Below are positions 1 to 7,477 of a stretch of 57,296 bases of DNA, piece by piece. Source of the stretch: Legionella genomosp. 1 (GTDB lineage Bacteria > Pseudomonadota > Gammaproteobacteria > Legionellales > Legionellaceae). The stretch's first letter is position 1. The number at the start of each line of letters is the position of its first letter. The DNA is taken from the NCBI GenBank assembly GCA_945878975.1, contig CAMCUM010000012.1, positions 1-57,296 on the forward strand, read 5' to 3'. The translations under genes and the position numbers were made by a program. A model generated the notes under the pieces. It was not told where the DNA came from, searched no databases, and saw only the letters and a list, made by a program, of their open reading frames with translations.

Positions 1-134
1 GGGTGATGTGGCACATAAGTGGCCTCTGTCATCACCTCACACAAAAAAATAACATCACTGTGTTTATCTGCTCCTTTTAAGCTTGCGAGCGATTCACTAA
101 GCTGGTCGGCAAGAATAAGCCTAAGTATTGACAA
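1..134 (-). CDS. Photolyase/cryptochrome-related protein, N-terminal part
   Basis: Only the first 44 residues are inside the window; the rest runs off the left edge. The translation starts MSILRLILADQLSES and continues through DVIFLCEVMTEATYVPHH, which fits the start of the deoxyribodipyrimidine photolyase-related (DPRP, FeS-type 6-4 photolyase-like) family, where a conserved LRLxLGDQL strand is followed by an EVxxEATYVxHH segment. An in-frame stop lies directly upstream of a TTG codon, which has GGGG eight bases before it, so TTG is the only reasonable start. Known relatives bind FAD and repair UV lesions or act as light sensors; that function is inferred from family only. The usual Gly after LRLxL is Ala here. 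Confidence 0.72.
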   Translation of the reverse strand, partial: MSILRLILADQLSESLASLKGADKHSDVIFLCEVMTEATYVPHH

Positions 135-491
135 TTAATTAACCCCATGAAGCAATAATAAATAATGGCTGAATAGTAGGCAACGTCCCTAAAATTATTT
201 CCGGGCTGCAAAAGTGATAAATTGGCTAAAATTGGTGTTTTATCTCTTAAATAGCCTGGCTATTCGCCTCACTCAAGTTAAAATTTGTGTTAAATTATCT
301 CGATTTTTGACTCGCGCCACCAAATGTCAACAAGACCCTAGTATCTTACAACAAACCTGCATAAAAAGTTAAGATCATGCAGCGTTAATCTTGTCGGCTC
401 TGAGAATTGAGATTTTTTTCAAAATAAATTTTGATCATTTTTATAAAACCATGGGGTAAGAAGGAATAAAATGTTACGGCATTCATTAGAG
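135..491. other. Gene-free stretch
   Basis: No credible reading frame on either strand. It is AT-rich and lies downstream of the Nudix gene and upstream of the photolyase-related gene. The only recognisable structure is one copy of a short repeat (177-207) whose second copy follows the 946-residue gene at about 13.2 kb. Confidence 0.6.
177..207. repeat. Dispersed repeat, copy 1
   Basis: The segment begins TAGGCAACGTCCC, then an A/T run, then TTTCCGGGC. The same order of blocks (TAGGCAACGTCCC, A/T run, TTTCTGGGC) occurs at 13176-13206. Two copies in intergenic DNA suggest a short dispersed element; the flanks beyond it are not shared as far as I can see. Confidence 0.5.
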
Positions 492-1064
492 TCACAAATG
501 CCACGATTCATCAAGTGTTTTATTGGTGGCTTTTCTATCAATTATTCCAGGCTGATTGGTTAAAAAAGCGTTTAAAGCCCATCTAATGACTGGGAATGCC
601 AACTGTTCCCAAGGTATTTTGTTCTTCTTAAACAAAAGTACCTCACTACTCTCAACACTACTTTTAAACTCTGGCTTTGACATAGTGGCGGCATAAATAA
701 TATGAATTTGATTAATGCCTGTCAAAGAGTAGGTTCCAATAAGATGAGAAATATCTATCTCGACAAAGGCCTCTTCAAAAGCCTCTCGCTGGGCACCTTC
801 CTCTAAAGACTCACCATTTTCTAAAAAGCCAGCAGGATAAGTCCATAAACCCAACTGCGGTTCAATAGCACGCTTGCATAATAAAAACTTATCTTCAAAC
901 GTTGTCACTGCACCAACAACGATTTTGGGGTTTTCGTAATGAACAGTGTGACAGTAATTACAAACTTTTCTAACCCTTGTGTCATTGTGTGGGGTTGAAA
1001 AAACGATTGATTGATGTCCACATTGACTGCAAAAATCGGTGTTTGAATCGTGCTCTTTTGTCAT
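492..1064 (-). CDS. Nudix hydrolase with N-terminal zinc ribbon
   Basis: A 190-residue protein that probably hydrolyses a nucleoside diphosphate linked to another group. Residues 12-38 form a zinc ribbon with CxxC pairs at C12/C15 and C35/C38. The Nudix box runs from G79 with G-x5-E85-x7-R93-E94-x2-E97-E98, so the metal-binding glutamates are present; the Gly normally near the end of the box is Phe, as in many members of this zinc-ribbon subgroup. This layout resembles NudC-like NADH pyrophosphatases but the protein is shorter, so the substrate is open. A GGAAGG ribosome-binding site precedes the ATG. It stands alone, with long non-coding flanks. Confidence 0.88.
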   Translation of the reverse strand: MTKEHDSNTDFCSQCGHQSIVFSTPHNDTRVRKVCNYCHTVHYENPKIVVGAVTTFEDKFLLCKRAIEPQLGLWTYPAGFLENGESLEEGAQREAFEEAFVEIDISHLIGTYSLTGINQIHIIYAATMSKPEFKSSVESSEVLLFKKNKIPWEQLAFPVIRWALNAFLTNQPGIIDRKATNKTLDESWHL

Positions 1065-1448
1065 TTAAATTCAACCTTCCTGCATAGACTGCATTTACCA
1101 TCATAAAAAACTGTTATCAAAAAATATCTTCGATTATATTCTAGTTGTATAAAACCTATTATAGCAAACTGCTCCTCGAGGCTTAAAAAATATTTTAATT
1201 GGAGTTGTGAGATTGCATAAAGCAACCACTAGCCTATTATTACAACAGCATGTTCTCTGTACAGTACAATTTTTAAAACCGTCGTTGCGAGGTGTCGCGA
1301 CGAAGATCTAGTGACCTTTGTGCGGGCACATGATTTATTGAAGTAGCTCACTGATTGATTCATAATCTATATTGTTTCCGTCAAGAAAGGACGTGGAATC
1401 ATGAACATCAATGAGTTGATAAGCCCCAGGATGTAGGCCTTTGAATGT
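1065..1448. other. Gene-free stretch with a REP-like palindrome
   Basis: No coding sequence is supported here. It includes the upstream region of the Nudix gene and one REP-like hairpin at 1282-1303; nothing else stands out. Confidence 0.6.
1282..1303. repeat. REP-like palindrome
   Basis: TCGTTGCG and CGCGACGA form an 8-bp stem (one G-U pair) around a 6-base loop. The surrounding words (GTCGTTGCGAGG, CGACGAAG) resemble the widespread intergenic palindromes of the type CGTCATTGCGAGCG...CGAAGC. Assignment to that family is by resemblance only. Confidence 0.5.
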
Positions 1449-1643
1449 TTAACTGCTTTTAGAAATAGCAGCATGAGAAGTACGCTCTATTTTTTTCGGT
1501 TGAGTAACCTCAATAGATTGGCAAGGGCAACCAAGCTTTCGTGGTTTGACGACTATGTCCTCAGGTTCTTCAATGACGGTACCTTCTGCATAGATACAAG
1601 ATGTGATCAGGCAGATCAGTGGACCAAGGATTATCCATCTCAT
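1449..1643 (-). CDS. Small putative lipoprotein
   Basis: A 64-residue protein of unknown function. The chosen ATG has GGAGA five bases upstream (AACGGAGAATAATATG) and gives a clean signal sequence: MRW, a hydrophobic stretch, then the lipobox ITSC with Cys at about residue 16. The mature part is short and contains a CPC motif and charged residues, without a recognised domain. A longer reading to 1745 is possible but has no ribosome-binding site and buries the signal peptide. It is divergent from the repressor gene, 79 bp away, so the two may share control. Small lipoproteins of this kind are often poorly conserved. Confidence 0.6.
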   Translation of the reverse strand: MRWIILGPLICLITSCIYAEGTVIEEPEDIVVKPRKLGCPCQSIEVTQPKKIERTSHAAISKSS

Positions 1644-1686
1644 ATTATTCTCCGTTGTGTTACAATTTTTGAATCTTATAGAAGTT

Positions 1687-1696
1687 AAACATGTTT
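1687..1696. promoter_or_regulatory. Palindrome in repressor/lipoprotein intergenic region
   Basis: AAACATGTTT is a perfect 10-bp palindrome midway between two divergent genes, one of which encodes a helix-turn-helix repressor. Its position suits an operator for autoregulation. This is an inference from placement and symmetry alone. Confidence 0.35.
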
Positions 1697-1722
1697 TATA
1701 GATCCTTGACAATAAGAAGACC

Positions 1723-2358
1723 ATGACATTTTCCGAACGACTCAATCTGTGCTTAGATAGATTAGGATTCCCACCAAAGAATTATGGTCGTATTCAATTG
1801 TTGGCGGAAATGGTTGGCCTGACGCACCGTGGCGCTGGAAAATGGATCAGTGGGCAATGTTCTCCACCTGCCGGGAAATTCCCTATGTTGGCGAAGCAGC
1901 TGCAAGTCAACGAAAACTGGTTGCGTACCGGAAAGGGGGCTATGAGTCCGGAACACGACAGTGGTGAAGTTGAGAATGGTGCGCTGGGTGTTAGGCAGCA
2001 TGTGCCAGTGTATATGCCAGGCCATTTGTTACAAATTGAAAAAAGCCCCTATCATACGTTGACGTGTATTTTACCTTATATGAGCGATTTTTGTGGCATA
2101 GTTCTGAGCACAGAAGCTATGTCGCCCCGCTTTCCAATAGGGAGTATGCTGATCTTTGATAGGCAAGCAATCCCTAAAGATGGTGATTTTGTGTTAGTGA
2201 ACGATGAGAGATATCCAGAACCTATTTTTCGACAATTCATTGTCAGTACGGATCAGCATTTTTTGTATGCCTATAATCCTAAATTTGAGCGTTTGATTTT
2301 TCGTCCGGAACAGACAATGTTAGGGAAACTAGTACAAGCGATTGTTTCGTTTGAGTAA
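1723..2358 (+). CDS. HTH regulator with inactive S24/LexA-like domain
   Basis: A 211-residue phage-repressor-like protein. Residues about 10-70 form a helix-turn-helix domain (AEMVGLTHRGAGKWISG), and residues about 105-205 form the LexA/S24 beta-fold, recognised by the EAMSPRFPIGSMLIFD block and the closing GKLVQAI. In self-cleaving LexA/CI proteins a Ser before the Met and a downstream Lys form the catalytic pair; here the Ser position is Ala132 (TEAMSP) and the Lys position appears to be Arg170 (IFRQF). It should therefore bind DNA but not cleave itself. Similar non-cleaving S24-like regulators occur in Legionellales. No phage genes are adjacent, so it is a resident regulator or a relic. 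Confidence 0.8.
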   Translation: MTFSERLNLCLDRLGFPPKNYGRIQLLAEMVGLTHRGAGKWISGQCSPPAGKFPMLAKQLQVNENWLRTGKGAMSPEHDSGEVENGALGVRQHVPVYMPGHLLQIEKSPYHTLTCILPYMSDFCGIVLSTEAMSPRFPIGSMLIFDRQAIPKDGDFVLVNDERYPEPIFRQFIVSTDQHFLYAYNPKFERLIFRPEQTMLGKLVQAIVSFE

Positions 2359-2363
2359 AAAGG

Positions 2364-2381
2364 CGCTGCATCCCTGCAGCG
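2364..2381 (+). terminator. Hairpin after the repressor gene
   Basis: CGCTGCA-TCCC-TGCAGCG is a perfect 7-bp stem with a 4-base loop, five bases after the stop codon. The tail is TAAAAC rather than a U-run, so strong intrinsic termination is uncertain. Confidence 0.5.
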
Positions 2382-2543
2382 TAAAACACGGTGGTATGTT
2401 GCGCATCCTGTGCAATGACATCCTGTCAAATAGTACCATCCTGTACTCAATAGTCTACATGTTCTAATTTTTTTGTCACTGCCTAAATTGATGTCACTAA
2501 TGCAAGATATTTCTCAAAACACACTAAGACATACTTTGTGTCA

Positions 2544-3356
2544 CTATGTTTTTGCAAAGGGTAGACTGGTTAAAAAAGAGTGTAATGGTGTTGTGGAGCG
2601 TAGGAGTTCGATGCCATGATCTGCACACATTTTGTGAATGAGCATCCGCTCTTTGGTTTCATGTTCGGGTGAGGTGAATAAAACAAAATTGGCCAAAATG
2701 CGCTGTTCGGTGAAGGTGAATGACAGCAGATAATCTTGGTTTTGCCGTTGTAATAGAGGATGTAGGCACTCCAAAAGCGCGACATGTTCGGTTGGTAACA
2801 TAATGTGGTTGATCGAGATGCGAGTTGTTTTGCACAATCCTAAAGCATTAGCAGAGATGATATCAATATATTGGGGAGAGAGCGTAAACCTAGTGCCTGG
2901 TTTGGGGATAATCTCGTGAAAAGATTGATTGTGAATATCGATGAGAGCTATGCCTTCGCGACTATCTCGATTAGGCGAGATTACGCTGCGTAAAAAAATC
3001 AAAAAATCTGTTGAGTTTAAATCTTTGAATCCGATCTGATGTTTGGTTAAATGAGTTGATAGATGTTGGCGGTTCTGTAAGATATTGGACATAGGTGTGG
3101 TAGATGTGATCGATGCAAATAGGTAGATTTGCCAAGGTAGATTGTCATGCCGGTGTATTAGCAGAGAATATTGAAGTTCCCAATGAGCAGGGAGGTTTTG
3201 GAGAATGATTTGGATAGTTTGTATCGCAGTGGGTTCGGGCAACTGTAATTGCATACCAAATCCACTGTTATGCAGATTCTGATAGAAACCTGGCGAACGG
3301 CTATGTCGATAGGGAAGTAAACCGCGTAAGGCTTGGGTAGATAATTGGAGGGTCAT
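2544..3356 (-). CDS. Orphan TraC (F-type T4SS) N-terminal-like protein
   Basis: A 270-residue protein resembling the N-terminal, non-ATPase part of F-type conjugation ATPase TraC. Supporting words are LLPYRHS near residue 12, a short loop then SGFGMQLQLPEP, the IQIILQNLPAHWELQYSLL segment, LIFLRSVISPN in the middle and the final FLTSLPF, which in TraC lies just before the ATPase domain. No Walker motifs follow and no other tra genes are nearby. The start was placed at the second ATG because AAGG sits six bases before it. It could be a relic that still encodes a stable domain, or a repurposed stand-alone protein. The family assignment rests on pattern recognition, so it is moderate. Confidence 0.5.
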   Translation of the reverse strand: MTLQLSTQALRGLLPYRHSRSPGFYQNLHNSGFGMQLQLPEPTAIQTIQIILQNLPAHWELQYSLLIHRHDNLPWQIYLFASITSTTPMSNILQNRQHLSTHLTKHQIGFKDLNSTDFLIFLRSVISPNRDSREGIALIDIHNQSFHEIIPKPGTRFTLSPQYIDIISANALGLCKTTRISINHIMLPTEHVALLECLHPLLQRQNQDYLLSFTFTEQRILANFVLFTSPEHETKERMLIHKMCADHGIELLRSTTPLHSFLTSLPFAKT

Positions 3357-3452
3357 GTTCATCCTTGTTAACAGACTCTAAAATTGCTTACTTAACATTC
3401 CATTTGGGCGGGATTATGATATGCTTCTTTTCATTTGTAAAGGAGAAGTGAT

Positions 3453-3938
3453 ATGCCCTCGTTTGATATTGTTTCTGAAGTCGATGAAGTAGAATTACGC
3501 CATGCAGTAGATAATTCGAGCCGCGAATTGGGTACGCGTTTTGATTTCCGTGGTGTGTTGGCAACACTTGAATTTAAAGAGTTGACGGTTACTTTGCAAT
3601 CAGAATCCGAATTTCAAGTTCGTCAGTTAGAGGAATTGTTTCGCATCCATTGCAGCAAAAGAGGCGTCAATGCTGCAGGGGTTGATATGGAAGATAAGCC
3701 TGTCCACAGTGGCAAAACACATACATTAACCATGTTATTCAAACAAGGTATTGATCAACCGAATGCCAAATTGATTTTGAAAGAGATCAAAGATAGCAAA
3801 GTGAAAGTACAAACGTCCATCCAGGGAGATAAGGTGCGCGTCACGGGAAAAAATCGCGATGATTTACAAGATTGTATTGCCCTATTAAAAAAATCGGATA
3901 TTGAGTTACCTTTACAATTTAATAATTTCAGGGATTAA
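3453..3938 (+). CDS. yajQ: YajQ family nucleotide/c-di-GMP-binding protein
   Basis: A full-length 161-residue YajQ protein. It opens with the family signature MPSFDIVSEVDEVEL and carries the GTRFDFRG segment and the closing LPLQFNNFRD. The fold is two ferredoxin-like domains. Some relatives bind cyclic di-GMP and act as co-regulators, others bind nucleotides or tRNA; which applies here cannot be seen. AAAGGAG lies upstream of the ATG. It is monocistronic. Confidence 0.95.
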   Translation: MPSFDIVSEVDEVELRHAVDNSSRELGTRFDFRGVLATLEFKELTVTLQSESEFQVRQLEELFRIHCSKRGVNAAGVDMEDKPVHSGKTHTLTMLFKQGIDQPNAKLILKEIKDSKVKVQTSIQGDKVRVTGKNRDDLQDCIALLKKSDIELPLQFNNFRD

Positions 3939-4047
3939 CTGTTGACGCCATTAAGGGTCTTATGCTGGTTATTTGATCACTGAAACAGGTGGTGTTAGAA
4001 AAATTAGATGGGAAACTCCTGCAATAGAGGTGTTTTTAGCGGAAGGC

Positions 4048-4413
4048 TTACTTTCCTGTATTGCATGATTCTATGTTTCTAAGCGCGTTAATTTCGCGGT
4101 CTAAGGTATAACTCAATATCGTACGAATGAACACAATGGCTGCAACCATACCAACAGAGTAATAATCTGGTGCGGTTGTGGTGCCTATTAAATCTGCCGC
4201 AATAATAAACTCTAAACCTAAGGCAAGCACCAGCCCCAAATTTAAGCGAATTTGGTTGATATCAACATTTTTTTGAGTACTGTGATGCTTAAAAGAATAA
4301 TGGACATATTTTATTAGTGCTCTCATAACGCCAGCTAAAATAACCAAAGCACCACATAAAGAAATACTATGTTGGATCACTAACAAAATGGTTTGTAGAT
4401 TAGGTATATTCAT
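4048..4413 (-). CDS. DUF1622 membrane protein
   Basis: A 121-residue inner-membrane protein of the DUF1622 family. Three hydrophobic segments are visible: residues about 8-30, 55-72 and 83-103. The family words RLNLGLVLALGLEFIIAADL and IRTILSYTLDREI are present. The cellular role of the family is not established. A GGAGG motif precedes the ATG. It is convergent with nothing and stands alone between yajQ and maf. Confidence 0.85.
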   Translation of the reverse strand: MNIPNLQTILLVIQHSISLCGALVILAGVMRALIKYVHYSFKHHSTQKNVDINQIRLNLGLVLALGLEFIIAADLIGTTTAPDYYSVGMVAAIVFIRTILSYTLDREINALRNIESCNTGK

Positions 4414-4601
4414 GGGCTTTCACCTCCTTTTTTAATCTTATTCAATCATAATTATCATACGCTATCATAGGATTTGGTTATATATACTTTTCACGAATGA
4501 ATTTTAGGGATTTTAGGCCATTTGGATCATTAAAATATAGCCGTGAGCACCATCGTTGTGATTAAATTGCAATTCCATATGTTTCCAAGTGCAGCAATCT
4601 C

Positions 4602-5201
4602 ATGAAAATTTATTTAGCTTCAAAAAGTCCTAGGCGTCAAGAATTACTGCGCCAAATGGAAATACCCTTTGAACTCTTATCGATTGATATTCCTGAGATT
4701 GTAGCACCAGATGAATCATCTGAAGCTTATTCACAACGCATCACCCAGGAAAAGCTGTTTGCAGCTTGGGGCGCAATTGTTCAAAAGAATCTTCCGGTCC
4801 TGCCGGTACTTTGTGCAGACACTGAGGTCATGTTAGATGGGGATATTTTGGGTAAACCTCAAGACAAACAGGATGCATTCCATATGTTAAAAAAGCTTTC
4901 GGGACGTACTCACCATGTTATAACCAGTGTGGGTTTGGTTTACCATGATTACCAAAAGGTCGTCATGAATAAAACGGTTGTTACTTTTGCAGCAATGACT
5001 GATGCTGAAATCAATCATTACCTTGCCATGGGAAGCTATCAAGACAAAGCTGGTGGCTATGGCATTCAAAGTTATATTGGTCAGTATATTTCACGTATAG
5101 AAGGTTGTTTTTACTCAGTAATGGGCTTGCCTTTGAATGACGTGCGCGAATTATTCCAAGGATTGAATCAATATCGTAACCCCCTAGGTACGTCATCCTG
5201 A
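4602..5201 (+). CDS. maf: Maf family nucleotide pyrophosphatase
   Basis: A 199-residue Maf/HAM1-superfamily enzyme that hydrolyses non-canonical or modified nucleoside triphosphates to monophosphates. The N-terminal signature YLASKSPRRQELL binds the substrate phosphates, CADTEVMLDG holds the catalytic Asp, and LGKPQDKQDAFHMLKKLSG and KAGGYGIQ are typical. It is closest to the YhdE (dTTP/UTP) branch, judged from the SKSPRR motif, but substrate choice is uncertain. No clear ribosome-binding site is visible before the ATG. Possible roles are house-cleaning and septum control, as known for other Maf proteins. Confidence 0.93.
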   Translation: MKIYLASKSPRRQELLRQMEIPFELLSIDIPEIVAPDESSEAYSQRITQEKLFAAWGAIVQKNLPVLPVLCADTEVMLDGDILGKPQDKQDAFHMLKKLSGRTHHVITSVGLVYHDYQKVVMNKTVVTFAAMTDAEINHYLAMGSYQDKAGGYGIQSYIGQYISRIEGCFYSVMGLPLNDVRELFQGLNQYRNPLGTSS

Positions 5202-5236
5202 ACGCCGGGAAGGCGCTCCTGAGGTCGGCACTGTGC
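5182..5236. repeat. Degenerate REP-like sequence
   Basis: The words GTCATCCTGAACGC and GGGAAGGCGCTCC resemble the common intergenic repeat type GTCATCCTGAGCG...GAAGGATC. It overlaps the last codons of maf. A second, weaker relative lies before the tRNA gene at about 39.68 kb. Assignment is by resemblance only. Confidence 0.3.
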
Positions 5237-5265
5237 TTCATTAACAATGTCTTTTTTTAAACTTG

Positions 5266-5562
5266 TCATTGTTTATCAGATACGAAGGCTTGTCGCATCA
5301 AATTTTTGGCTTGACCCAATATACCGAATAGGACAAAGCGGCTCATGTAACGTACAAATGTTTTAAAATACGTGCCGCGTACCCGCGCTAAGGCCCATCC
5401 ACATAGAAAAGCAGGCAGCATAAGATGGCGTATCCATGTTTGATATTCATAGACTTTTATTAACAAATCATGGCTATATTGGTTTACGCTTTGCTGATGA
5501 CTGATTCGTTTTTTTTCTAGTTGATTCAGCTTTGCAAGGAGACGTTGGCGGGATGTGAACAT
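5266..5562 (-). CDS. YqjK-like small protein
   Basis: A 98-residue basic protein, third in a yqjD-yqjE-yqjK-like operon. The start MFTSRQRLLAKLNQLEKKR is chosen over one 14 codons earlier because GGAGAG lies nine bases upstream. The N-terminal third is a charged helix, and the C-terminal part has a hydrophobic stretch (LMLPAFLCGWALA) followed by basic residues, suiting peripheral or single-pass membrane association. It overlaps the upstream yqjE-like gene by 89 bp in another frame. Sequence similarity to YqjK is weak; operon position is the main support. Confidence 0.6.
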   Translation of the reverse strand: MFTSRQRLLAKLNQLEKKRISHQQSVNQYSHDLLIKVYEYQTWIRHLMLPAFLCGWALARVRGTYFKTFVRYMSRFVLFGILGQAKNLMRQAFVSDKQ

Positions 5563-5911
5563 CTTGTGTTTCTCTCCGATTAAAATAAGCTCTGGTTTTT
5601 TCAAAACTCATACTTTTTAAATTGAAAGACAAATACTTGAATAAGGCAAAGGCAATCAATACATTGAAACTCATAATCCCGAAGACGCTTACAATAAAGC
5701 TGGAAAACCAATGCATCAGGGTATAACCAATTACGAGCATCAAAGAAGACCATATCGTCATCACGGCTACTAAGATCATAGCAATATTTAAAATGAGGGG
5801 CACAATACTGAGACCTACTAGTCTTGTTTCTAATTTTACAATCGCAAATATTGTTTTAAATATTTCAATTTTATTAGAAACAAGACCTTCGATATCTTCT
5901 ACAAGATTCAT
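5474..5911 (-). CDS. YqjE-like membrane protein (DUF1469/phage holin III superfamily)
   Basis: A 145-residue inner-membrane protein. The start MNLVEDIEGLVSNKIEIFK overlaps the stop of the upstream gene as TAATG, which indicates translational coupling. Two hydrophobic segments at about residues 30-60 and 70-95 form a hairpin, as in YqjE; the remaining C-terminal tail is long, hydrophilic and basic, with no clear domain. In E. coli yqjC-D-E-K encode stress-induced, membrane-associated proteins. Reading the frame further upstream to 6037 would run through the yqjD-like gene and is rejected. Confidence 0.78.
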   Translation of the reverse strand: MNLVEDIEGLVSNKIEIFKTIFAIVKLETRLVGLSIVPLILNIAMILVAVMTIWSSLMLVIGYTLMHWFSSFIVSVFGIMSFNVLIAFALFKYLSFNLKSMSFEKTRAYFNRRETQDVHIPPTSPCKAESTRKKTNQSSAKRKPI

Positions 5912-6180
5912 TATTTTCTTAATAAAGCAGAAAGAAGGAATCCGATGCCACCCGCAATTAATACGGAAGCGACAGGATTGGCTTTTACTTTTTTTACCAG
6001 CTTGGTAGAGGCTTCTTTGACAGTTTCCTCGGCCCAATCCGCCTTGTTCAAGCTATTTTTATAAACTTCATTGACCAATTTTTTGCCGTCGTTTAATAAA
6101 TCCGTGGCATTAGAACCAATATGTTTACTTAGATGATGCGTGGCACCATTATGTCGAGACTGTTTTGATACACTAGCCAT
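5911..6180 (-). CDS. ElaB/YqjD/DUF883 family protein
   Basis: An 89-residue protein of the ElaB/YqjD/YgaM family, whose E. coli members are tail-anchored in the inner membrane and can bind ribosomes in stationary phase. The long amphipathic helix (TDLLNDGKKLVNEVY...ETVKEASTKLV) and the C-terminal anchor ANPVASVLIAGGIGFLLSALL followed by RK match the family layout. AAAGGGG precedes the ATG. It is the first gene of the three-gene leftward operon. Confidence 0.85.
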   Translation of the reverse strand: MASVSKQSRHNGATHHLSKHIGSNATDLLNDGKKLVNEVYKNSLNKADWAEETVKEASTKLVKKVKANPVASVLIAGGIGFLLSALLRK

Positions 6181-6453
6181 TTTATTTCCCCTTTATTGAA
6201 ATTATGAATGCATAAAGATTTATTTGTGATCCAACTATATAATTATAGGGCATATTTTTGATTTTGCACAATAAAATTAGTTTATCTGTTGTTAAAGCCT
6301 ATTCGAAAAGGACCGTTTGGTTTTTACTTTTAATATAATTGCTGTGACAAACAATTGACAAAGTGTTTTATTGGTGTGATATTTGCACAGCCAGTTTGGA
6401 CTAGTATTGTGCCATCTCATCACTAATAATGAGAGGCTTCCAGGAGGATTAGA

Positions 6454-7381
6454 ATGCGCGGAGTCAATGAGTTGTCGAAAATCCATGCTGTTTTTCAAAA
6501 GTTGGTATTATTGGTTGCGGTAATATGGTTGAGGCATTTTTAAGAGGCGTAGGACCATTATTAGATCGGACAAAATATATAGTGGCCAGTCCAAGTTTAT
6601 GTGCTGGATCACGCTCAACGACACATCCTGTTGCTAAGAGTAATAGCGATGCAGTGCAAGGAGCAAAGCTTGTCATTTATGGTGCAAAACCTAAAGATTT
6701 TGGCAATATTTTTGCAGAGATAGCACCTGTGATTGATACGGATGCGGTTGTGTTATCCATGGCTGCAGGCATTTCAATTGGGCAAATACAGCACCATTGT
6801 GGGTCACAACAAGCTGCTATACGCATCATGCCCAATACACCAGTCAAAGAAAAACTAGGCGTGATTGCGTTATCGCATACGTCTAATATTCCAGGCGAAA
6901 CGATCCAGCTGATTACAGCTATGTGGTGCCACTTGAAAACGAAAGGGATATGGATGCGTTTACAGCATTGTTCGGGAGTGGTCCCGCTTATTTCTTTTTG
7001 ATATTAGAGTATCTGGAAGCAACTGCCGATAAACATAATTTGATGACAAATGATAGAAAAATAAGACGAAACTGCTTTATCCAGTTGATGAAGGGTTCCT
7101 CAGTATTATTAGAAAATAGTGAACTGGCTTTTGAAGCAGCGCGGCGTCAAGTTACGTCGCCCAACGGTACGACACATGCTGCGGTGACAAGTTTTGAAAA
7201 ATCGGGTTTATTGAATGTATTTATGGACGGCATTGATGCGGCTGCAGCACGCTCCAAAGAAATGGGGCAAGCAGCTACGCTGAATGTCAGTCCAATAAGT
7301 GTTTTTAAACCCGAAGAAACCTCGCAGCGAATAGAAGAAAACGTTGTGTTGGATTTATTAAAAAAATTCGGTGCTAAATAG
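6454..7381 (+). pseudogene. proC: proC (pyrroline-5-carboxylate reductase), frameshifted
   Basis: Intact proC would encode the last enzyme of proline synthesis. Its parts are all here but in three frames. A good ribosome-binding site (AGGAGG) and ATG at 6454 lead into a frame that does not match; the Rossmann start VGIIGCGNM (about 6507-6527) is in a second frame with no start codon after the preceding stop; after about 6920 the match moves to a third frame with DAFTALFGSGPAYFF and RRQVTSPNGTTHAA. So at least two indels, near 6490-6507 and 6910-6950, disrupt it. Family residues in both halves are otherwise well kept, which indicates recent loss or sequencing error. No intact proC is seen in the window. 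Confidence 0.85.
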
Positions 7382-7440
7382 GGCGCGTTTGCAAGTATAT
7401 CTTTGTTTGAGACTGGCGTTTCGCAGGCCATTCACATGTT

Positions 7441-7463
7441 ACCCCTCAATATTGATGAGGGGT
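7441..7463. terminator. Hairpin between convergent proC relic and sulP
   Basis: ACCCCTCA and TGAGGGGT form a perfect 8-bp stem with a 7-base loop between two convergent genes. There is no U-run on either side, so it may act as a weak bidirectional terminator or only protect transcript ends. Confidence 0.45.
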
Positions 7464-7477
7464 GGCGCGTAGGGATT

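Noticed and set aside
1473..1688. 71-codon plus-strand frame opposite the small lipoprotein
   Set aside because: The minus-strand reading has a ribosome-binding site, signal peptide and lipobox; this one has none of these.
2544..3356. A conjugation (tra) region around the TraC-like gene
   Set aside because: Neighbours are YajQ, a DUF1622 protein and a regulator; no relaxase, coupling protein or pilus genes are present.
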